The notes below the pieces were generated by a model, which was given only the letters and a program-made list of their open reading frames with translations, made no database searches and had not been told where the DNA came from. From Aquitalea denitrificans (GTDB taxonomy: Bacteria > Pseudomonadota > Gammaproteobacteria > Burkholderiales > Chromobacteriaceae): a stretch of DNA of 64,000 nt. Both the position numbers and the translations under genes were made by a program. Shown piece after piece: positions 58,587-64,000 of the stretch. The stretch lies in contig NZ_CP047241.1 of assembly GCF_009856625.1 (NCBI RefSeq), positions 620,001-684,000 of the forward strand, in the 5' to 3' direction. Position 1 is the stretch's first letter. Every line of letters begins with the position of its first letter.

Positions 58587-59345
58587 ATGGCTGAAATTGA
58601 TAACAAAGACCTGATCGAATATCTGCTGCGCCTGGGCGACTCCACACTGGTACTGGGCCAGCGGCTGTCCGAATGGTGCGGCCATGCACCAGCGATCGAA
58701 GAAGACATCGCACTGACCAATACCGCGCTCGACCTGATTGGCCAGGCGCGTCAGCTATTGAGCTATGCCGGAGAGCTGGAAGGCAGTGGCCGTGACGAGG
58801 ATGCACTTGCCTTCCTGCGCGACGAGCTGGAATTCCACAATCTGACGCTGACCGAGCTGGATGGCGGCGATTTTGGCCGCACGGTACTGCGCGTGCTGTT
58901 GTTTGCCGCCTATCAGGTGGTGTTGTGGCAGGCATTGCAGCGCTCCACCGATGCCCGCCTGGCCGCCATCGCCGAAAAGAGCCTCAAGGAAAGCCGCTAT
59001 CACCTGCGTTATGGTGCCGATTGGGTAGTGCGACTGGGTGATGGAACCGAGGAGTCGCACCGCCGCATGCAGGCGGCACTGGAATACTTGTGGTCCTTCA
59101 CCGCAGAGCTGTTTGACCGGGACGAGGTGGAAGCACGGCTGGCAGGCGTGGTCCCTGCGTCAGATAGCTTGCGCAGCGCCTGGGAAGGCATCGTGCTGCC
59201 GGTGCTGGCAGAAGCAACGCTGCAAGTACCGACCGCGGCAGCTTATCTGAGCCGTGGCAAGTATGGCATCCACAGCGAGGCGCTAGGCCCGCTATTGGCG
59301 GAGATGCAGTTTCTGCAGCGCGCCTATCCCGGCGGCAACTGGTAA
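58587..59345 (+). CDS. paaC: 1,2-phenylacetyl-CoA epoxidase structural subunit PaaC
   Basis: A 252-residue ferritin-like partner of PaaA that lacks a functional di-iron centre in known complexes but is needed for its activity. LGDSTLVLGQRLSEWCGHAP, EDIALTNTALDLIGQARQL, ESRYHLRYGADWVVRLGDGT and REDY-less LTELDGGDFGRTVLR blocks match the family. It lies 11 bases after paaB, with AAGGAG before the ATG, and 12 bases before paaD. Confidence 0.94.
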   Translation: MAEIDNKDLIEYLLRLGDSTLVLGQRLSEWCGHAPAIEEDIALTNTALDLIGQARQLLSYAGELEGSGRDEDALAFLRDELEFHNLTLTELDGGDFGRTVLRVLLFAAYQVVLWQALQRSTDARLAAIAEKSLKESRYHLRYGADWVVRLGDGTEESHRRMQAALEYLWSFTAELFDRDEVEARLAGVVPASDSLRSAWEGIVLPVLAEATLQVPTAAAYLSRGKYGIHSEALGPLLAEMQFLQRAYPGGNW

Positions 59346-59357
59346 AGGGGGGGCGTG

Positions 59358-59855
59358 ATGCTAACCATCGCCCAAGCCTGGGCCGTGCTGCACCAGGTAC
59401 CCGATCCGGAAATACCCGTGCTGTCCTTATGCGACCTTGGCATCGTGCGTGATATCCGCCGCCATGGGGCAGACCTGCAGGTGACGCTCACGCCCACTTA
59501 CTCCGGCTGTCCTGCCACCGAAGTGATTGAGGCTTCGGTGCGCGATGCGCTGACGGCTGCCGGGGCCGGCCCCCTGCGGCTGAGTACTCAGCTCAGCCCG
59601 GCCTGGACCACCGACTGGATCAGTGAGGAGGGGCGGCGCAAATTGCGCGAGTACGGTATTGCGCCGCCGGAGCATCGGGCGGAAACGTCCGAGGATGGCT
59701 GGCAGATTCTGCACTTCACGCCATTGCACCCGGCCTGCCCGCGCTGCGGCAGCAAGCATAGCGAGCGCCTGAGCCAGTTTGGCGCGACCGCCTGCAAGGC
59801 GCTGTACCGCTGCCAGGACTGCCGCGAACCATTCGAGTACTTCAAACCCATTTAA
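59358..59855 (+). CDS. paaD: Epoxidase maturation protein PaaD (SufT/MIP18-like)
   Basis: A 165-residue protein with a MIP18/DUF59 domain at about 1-85 (VPDPEIPVLSLCDLGIVRDI, TPTYSGCPATEVI with the conserved Cys) and a C-terminal zinc ribbon CPRCGS-x(n)-CQDC (about 132-158). PaaD is required for PaaABCE activity and probably helps build its metal or Fe-S centre. The ATG at 59358 follows a GTG by one codon; the AAGGGGGG upstream suits either. Confidence 0.92.
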   Translation: MLTIAQAWAVLHQVPDPEIPVLSLCDLGIVRDIRRHGADLQVTLTPTYSGCPATEVIEASVRDALTAAGAGPLRLSTQLSPAWTTDWISEEGRRKLREYGIAPPEHRAETSEDGWQILHFTPLHPACPRCGSKHSERLSQFGATACKALYRCQDCREPFEYFKPI

Positions 59856-59899
59856 GCCTAAGTCTTCCGCCAGGGAATCTACGGAGCAAGGACCCCACC

Positions 59900-60967
59900 A
59901 TGAGTACGAATTTTCATTTGCTGCGCATCGCCGAAGTGCGCCAAGAGAGCGAAGAGGCGATATCGCTCCGCTTTGAAGTCCCCCCCGCGCTGGCCGACAC
60001 CTACCGCTTTATCCAGGGCCAGCACCTGACCTTGCGCGCCAATATCGGTGGTGCTGACGTACGCCGCTCCTATTCGATCTGCAGCGGCATTGGCGATGGC
60101 GAACTGCGTATTGCCATCAAGCAAGTGGCAAACGGAATCTTCTCCACCTATGCCAACAAGGAACTGCGTGCGGGGCAGCGCATCGAGGTATTGCCACCGG
60201 ATGGCCGTTTTTTTGTACCGCTGGCCGCAGGCAATAAAAAACATTACCTGGCGATCGTGGCCGGCAGTGGCATCACGCCGCTGTTGTCCATCATCAAGAC
60301 CACGCTGGCAGTAGAACCGGACAGCCGCTTCACCTTGCTGTACGGCAACCAGCGGCGCGGCACCATTCTGTTTGCCGATACCTTGGCGGCACTGAAAGCC
60401 CGCTTCATGGACCGCTTCGCCGTCTATCACTTCCTCTCGCGTGAGGCGCAGGAGCTGGAACTGTTTAATGGTCGGCTGGACGCCGCGCGCCTGCAGCGGA
60501 TATTCGACACCCTGCTGCCGCTCTCCAACATCTCCGACGCCTTTGTGTGCGGCCCCAACGAGATGATCGATGACGCCATCGGCGCTCTGCAGCAGGCTGG
60601 CTTGCCGCACGCGCATATCCATACCGAGCGCTTTTGCGTACCGCAGGGGGCCGATACACCGCGCACGGCGCGGGACGATGAAGCGGCACAAGCCACCGTG
60701 ACGGTCATCATGGACGGCCTGGCCCGCGAGGTGGGATTGTCGGCAGGACAAAGCATTCTGGATGCCGCCGTCAGCGCAGGGATCGATCTACCCTATTCGT
60801 GTAAAGGTGGGGTATGCTGCACCTGCCGTGCCAAGGTCCTCGCTGGCCAAGTGCGCATGGATAAGAATTTCGCCCTCGAACCGGCAGAAGTCGAGCAGGG
60901 CTTTGCACTCACCTGTCAGGCGCATCCGCTTACCGAAAACGTTGTGGTCAGTTTTGACGAACGTTGA
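59900..60967 (+). CDS. paaE: Epoxidase reductase subunit PaaE
   Basis: A 355-residue NADPH-dependent ferredoxin reductase. FAD-binding RRSYSICSG (about 55), nucleotide site AGSGITPLLSIIKTTL (about 121), and a C-terminal plant-type [2Fe-2S] domain (about 265-355) with cysteines in YSCKGGVCCTCRAKVL and LTCQAHP. It passes electrons from NADPH to PaaA. An extra Cys in GGVCCTC is a small deviation from the CxxxxCxxC spacing and does not remove a ligand. 44 bases after paaD. Confidence 0.95.
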   Translation: MSTNFHLLRIAEVRQESEEAISLRFEVPPALADTYRFIQGQHLTLRANIGGADVRRSYSICSGIGDGELRIAIKQVANGIFSTYANKELRAGQRIEVLPPDGRFFVPLAAGNKKHYLAIVAGSGITPLLSIIKTTLAVEPDSRFTLLYGNQRRGTILFADTLAALKARFMDRFAVYHFLSREAQELELFNGRLDAARLQRIFDTLLPLSNISDAFVCGPNEMIDDAIGALQQAGLPHAHIHTERFCVPQGADTPRTARDDEAAQATVTVIMDGLAREVGLSAGQSILDAAVSAGIDLPYSCKGGVCCTCRAKVLAGQVRMDKNFALEPAEVEQGFALTCQAHPLTENVVVSFDER

Positions 60968-61044
60968 CGTGTCGTACTCCGAATGAAGGGGACGTTTTCG
61001 CATAAGCCGAGTCTGACGCACCACGAATCAAGCAGACCCCGGAT

Positions 61045-61707
61045 ATGGCAAGAACAAAATCCCCCAATTTCGAAGTACAGCGCAGCACCATACTGGAGAA
61101 CGCCGCGCAGTTGTTTGCGCAGAAAAGTTTCCCCAGTGCATCGATAGCCCAACTGGCTGAATTATGTGGCATGTCGAAGCCGCTGCTGTATCACTACTAT
61201 CGGGACAAGTTGCATCTCTTGTTTGATATTGCCGACACCTACCTTGACCGCCTGGTTGCCATTGAGGATGAGGTTGCCGGACAAGGGCTGGATACCGAAG
61301 CGCACCTGACCGAGCTTATCGTCCGTTTCATGGAAGAATATGCCACGTCGCGCCACTACCATATCGTGTTGGTGCAGGACGTGAAATTCCTGGAGGACGA
61401 GGCGCACCGCAAGGTGGCCGAGAAGCAGCGCCAGGTGGTGGACGGGTTTGCCAGGCTGATTGCCAGATTGCGTCCGGAGTTGACGGCGGTGCAGATCAAG
61501 CCGGTGGCCATGACGCTGTTCGGCATGATGAACTGGACCTTTACCTGGTTTCGTGCCGATGGCCCGATAGATAGAGCAGCAATGGCGGAGATCGTCAGTC
61601 AGATGTTCCTGCATGGTGTGTATAGCCCCGGCTTGCCGCATATACCGCCCAGGCAGGAGGAGACTCCGCATGAGCAAGTACACCTTCCTGAAGACGGCGC
61701 AGCATGA
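61045..61707 (+). CDS. paaR: TetR family repressor PaaR
   Basis: A 220-residue TetR regulator: HTH at about 12-58 (RSTILENAAQLFAQKSFPSA, SIAQLAELCGMSKPLLYHYY) and a helical ligand domain. PaaR-type repressors respond to phenylacetyl-CoA. Its place between paaE and paaF and the two ACCG-NN-CGGT palindromes in the cluster support this role. No such palindrome is seen in its own 78-base upstream gap, so it may be transcribed from the paaA operon. The last 38 bases overlap paaF in another frame. Confidence 0.88.
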   Translation: MARTKSPNFEVQRSTILENAAQLFAQKSFPSASIAQLAELCGMSKPLLYHYYRDKLHLLFDIADTYLDRLVAIEDEVAGQGLDTEAHLTELIVRFMEEYATSRHYHIVLVQDVKFLEDEAHRKVAEKQRQVVDGFARLIARLRPELTAVQIKPVAMTLFGMMNWTFTWFRADGPIDRAAMAEIVSQMFLHGVYSPGLPHIPPRQEETPHEQVHLPEDGAA

Positions 61708-62449
61708 ACGCGTCGCGCATATCGAAATCCACCGTCCCGCCCAGCGCAATGCGCTGAATGAAGAACTGGTGCAGGAGCTGGAGGCGGCCTTGATGGCGGC
61801 AGACCAGGACCCAGGCACCAGTGTCATTGTCCTGTCTGGCAACGAAAAGGCATTCGCCGCCGGTGCCGACATCGGTCGCATGGCCGAATGGGACTTCCAT
61901 GATGTGTTTCTCTCCGACTATGTCACCCGGCACTGGGAAAGTGCGCGCACCCTGCGCAAGCCGCTGATCGCCGCGATTTGCGGTTACGCGATTGGTGGGG
62001 GCTGCGAACTGGCGATGATGTGTGATGTCGTCGTGGCCGGTGTCTCGGCCAAGTTCGGCCAGCCCGAAGTCAAGATCGGGACTTTGCCCGGCATGGGCGG
62101 CACCCAGCGCCTGCCCCGCGCCATCGGCAAGGCCAAGGCGATGGAGTGGTGTTTGAGTGGCAATTTCTATAGTGCCGCCGAAGCCGAAAAAGCCGGCCTG
62201 GTATCCCGCGTGGTGGCCGATGAGGCCGTCCTCGACACCGCTTTCGAACTGGCACAGCAGATGGCCGGCTACTCGCTGCCGGTGCTGATGATGATCAAGG
62301 AGTCGCTGGGCCGCGCTTTCGAATCCAGCTTGTCCGAAGGGCTGCTGTTCGAGCGGCGGGTCTTTCACGCCAGTTTCGCGCTGCAAGACCAAAAAGAAGG
62401 CATGAACGCCTTTGTCGAAAGACGTCCGCCCGCTTTCCATCACCGCTAA
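61670..62449 (+). CDS. paaF: 2,3-dehydroadipyl-CoA hydratase PaaF
   Basis: A 259-residue enoyl-CoA hydratase. FAAGADIGRMAEWDF (about 62), IGGGCELAMMCDVV (Glu, about 107) and GQPEVKIGTLPGMGGTQRLPR (Glu, about 130) carry both catalytic glutamates, consistent with hydratase activity. It should hydrate 2,3-dehydroadipyl-CoA to 3-hydroxyadipyl-CoA for PaaH. The ATG at 61670 has AGGAGGAG 7 bases upstream and lies inside the end of paaR, an overlap of 38 bases. Confidence 0.9.
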   Translation: MSKYTFLKTAQHERVAHIEIHRPAQRNALNEELVQELEAALMAADQDPGTSVIVLSGNEKAFAAGADIGRMAEWDFHDVFLSDYVTRHWESARTLRKPLIAAICGYAIGGGCELAMMCDVVVAGVSAKFGQPEVKIGTLPGMGGTQRLPRAIGKAKAMEWCLSGNFYSAAEAEKAGLVSRVVADEAVLDTAFELAQQMAGYSLPVLMMIKESLGRAFESSLSEGLLFERRVFHASFALQDQKEGMNAFVERRPPAFHHR

Positions 62450-62476
62450 TCCCAGCCACGCCTTCGAGACAACATC

Positions 62477-63682
62477 ATGACCCACGCTTATATTTGCGAT
62501 GGCATTCGCACCCCTTTTGGCCGCTACGGCGGCGCACTGTCCTCCATTCGTACAGATGACCTGGCGGCCATCCCGATTCGTGCGCTGTGTGAGCGCCACC
62601 CCGACCTTGACTGGAGCCTGGTGGACGAGCTGATTTATGGCTGTGCCAATCAGGCCGGAGAAGACAACCGCAATATTGCGCGCATGGCCGGCCTGCTGGC
62701 CGGCCTGCCCGTCTCGGTGCCCGGCACGACGATCAACCGGCTGTGCGGTTCCGGCATGGACGCCATTGGCATGGCCGCGCGCAGCATTGTGGCGGGCGAG
62801 GCCGACTTGATCATCGCTGGTGGCGTGGAGAGCATGTCGCGCGCGCCCTTCGTGTTGGGCAAGGCGGACAAGCCGTTTGCGCGCAGCGCCAAGGTGGAAG
62901 ACACAACCATAGGCTGGCGCTTTATCAACCCGAGGATGAAGCAACTGTATGGGGTCGATTCCATGCCCGAGACCGCCGAGAACGTCGCCACTGATTTCCG
63001 GGTGAATCGCTGCGATCAGGATGCCTTTGCGCTACGCAGCCAGCAGCGCTACGCCGCCGCCCTGGCCAATGGTTTTTTCACGGACGAAATTGTGCCGGTA
63101 GCCGTGCCACGTCCAAAGGGCGAAGCACTGTTAATCCAGTATGACGAACATCCGCGCCCGGATACCACCATGGCCATGCTGGCCAAGTTGAACGGTGTGG
63201 TGCGCGCTGACGGCACGGTGACGGCGGGCAATGCCTCCGGTGTGAATGATGGTGCCGTGGCCTTGTTGATTGCCAGCCAGGCGGCGGTGGCACGTCATGC
63301 GCTCACCCCGCGCGCCAGAATACTGGGCATGGCGAGCGCGGGGGTGGAGCCGCGCATTATGGGCATCGGCCCGGCACCTGCCAGCCAGAAACTGCTCCAG
63401 CGTCTGGGCCTGCGCATTCAGGACCTGGACGTGATCGAACTGAACGAAGCTTTCGCCGCGCAGGGTTTGGCCGTGCTGCGTAGCTTGGGCCTGGCGGACG
63501 ATGCCGCGCAGGTGAATCCGAATGGCGGGGCCATTGCCTTGGGGCACCCGCTTGGTGCTTCCGGTGCACGGCTGGTGCTGACCGCGCTACGGCAGTTGGA
63601 GGCTACTGGCGGTCGGCTGGCGCTATGCACCATGTGTATCGGTGTCGGCCAGGGCATCGCCATGGTGATTGAGCGCATATAA
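62477..63682 (+). CDS. paaJ: 3-oxoadipyl-CoA/3-oxo-5,6-dehydrosuberyl-CoA thiolase PaaJ
   Basis: A 401-residue thiolase. Catalytic Cys in TINRLCGSGMDA (about 90), His in GGAIALGHPLGASGARLV (about 357) and second Cys in CTMCIGVGQG (about 387). It cleaves the two beta-keto intermediates of the pathway, giving acetyl-CoA and finally succinyl-CoA. PcaF of protocatechuate degradation is near-identical in family terms; the neighbours decide for paaJ. 27 bases after paaF. Confidence 0.92.
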   Translation: MTHAYICDGIRTPFGRYGGALSSIRTDDLAAIPIRALCERHPDLDWSLVDELIYGCANQAGEDNRNIARMAGLLAGLPVSVPGTTINRLCGSGMDAIGMAARSIVAGEADLIIAGGVESMSRAPFVLGKADKPFARSAKVEDTTIGWRFINPRMKQLYGVDSMPETAENVATDFRVNRCDQDAFALRSQQRYAAALANGFFTDEIVPVAVPRPKGEALLIQYDEHPRPDTTMAMLAKLNGVVRADGTVTAGNASGVNDGAVALLIASQAAVARHALTPRARILGMASAGVEPRIMGIGPAPASQKLLQRLGLRIQDLDVIELNEAFAAQGLAVLRSLGLADDAAQVNPNGGAIALGHPLGASGARLVLTALRQLEATGGRLALCTMCIGVGQGIAMVIERI

Positions 63683-63693
63683 AGGAGGTGACC

Positions 63694-64000
63694 ATGACCG
63701 AACCATTACTGCTGGACTACCCGGAGCAGGGCATTGCCCGTTTGCGTCTGCATCGCCCCGAGGCACGTAATGCGCTGAATATGGCGCTACGCCAGGCACT
63801 GGCGGACGCGCTCAGACAGTTGTCCGACAGCCCGGAGATACGCGTCATCGTGCTTACCGGGAGCGAACAGGCTTTTGCTGCCGGGGCGGATCTCAAGGAA
63901 CTTGCCGATATCGGCAGCATCGCGCTGATGCAGCGCCAGGTACACAAACTATGGCAAGCGGTGGCCGAATGCCCGAAACCGATTATCGCTGCCGTGTCTG
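63694..64000 (+). CDS. Enoyl-CoA hydratase/isomerase family protein, N-terminal part only
   Basis: The first 102 residues of a crotonase-fold protein, cut by the window end. LRLHRPEARNALNMALRQAL, VIVLTGSEQAFAAGADLKEL and AECPKPIIAAVS are family marks. It resembles PaaF more than PaaG at the oxyanion hole. The ATG is preceded by AAAGGAGGTGA, a full-length Shine-Dalgarno, 11 bases after paaJ. It is the third crotonase in the paa cluster; which step it serves cannot be read from the N-terminus. Confidence 0.85.
   Translation, partial: MTEPLLLDYPEQGIARLRLHRPEARNALNMALRQALADALRQLSDSPEIRVIVLTGSEQAFAAGADLKELADIGSIALMQRQVHKLWQAVAECPKPIIAAVS

Noticed and set aside
1..64000. tRNA genes, rRNA genes, CRISPR arrays and prophage
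   Set aside because: None was recognised on either strand by eye; a dedicated scan would be needed to exclude a single tRNA.

Overview
The window is about 60 percent GC and reads as a betaproteobacterial chromosome, most likely from the Neisseriales family Chromobacteriaceae (Chromobacterium, Aquitalea, Vogesella and relatives). This placement is inferred from protein likeness recalled from memory and from gene order: fmdB-DUF502-aspS, tmk-holB-pilZ-tatD and a ppsR/ppsA divergent pair. No rRNA, tRNA, CRISPR array, prophage or complete insertion sequence was seen.

Layout. 1-1.5 kb: end of a putrescine (puuA-puuB) operon. 1.9-9.9 kb: core genes (rppH, parE, an AlaX-type editing protein, rluA, queF, a CPBP protease-like membrane protein, murJ, rpsT). 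10-12.9 kb: a fabI-pta-ackA operon. 13.2-16 kb: fmdB-DUF502-aspS. 16-19.8 kb: a small ribbon-helix-helix-like protein with a palindromic upstream site, a 2-Cys peroxiredoxin and two overlapping membrane GGDEF genes. 19.8-26.6 kb: tesA back to back with its ABC exporter, a CynX-like transporter with a FadR-type regulator, and a PsiF-repeat protein. 26.9-31.6 kb: mltG-tmk-holB-pilZ-tatD-MBL operon. 31.6-34.5 kb: the leftward trpS-chorismate mutase-creA-DUF218 operon, preceded by a short leader ORF with three consecutive Trp codons and a terminator hairpin. 34.7-43.7 kb: ppsR/ppsA, ubiF, a LysR/SDR pair, an EamA transporter and an exported beta-carbonic anhydrase. 44-49.5 kb: adhE, an AraC regulator, a frameshifted EamA gene and a DHCW-motif cupin. 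49.5-50.3 kb: an orphan ClpP-fold protein.

50.4-64 kb is a phenylacetate catabolic island: paaY and paaN leftward; paaG-paaH-paaK, paaABCDE, paaR, paaF, paaJ and a truncated further crotonase rightward. PaaK makes phenylacetyl-CoA, PaaABCDE epoxidises the ring, PaaG isomerises it to oxepin-CoA, PaaN oxidises the ring-opened aldehyde, and PaaJ, PaaF and PaaH run the beta-oxidation-like steps to acetyl-CoA and succinyl-CoA. Two near-identical palindromes built on ACCG-NN-CGGT lie in the paaN/paaG and paaA promoter regions and are the likely PaaR operators.

Most unusual items: the trpS attenuation leader (34.3-34.4 kb); a PaaB subunit with an internal tandem duplication (165 residues instead of about 95); a 104-110 bp inverted-repeat element family present in two good copies and one degenerate copy; a 157-bp hairpin-rich block flanked by a duplicated terminator after adhE; and the exported carbonic anhydrase with a repeat-bearing linker.
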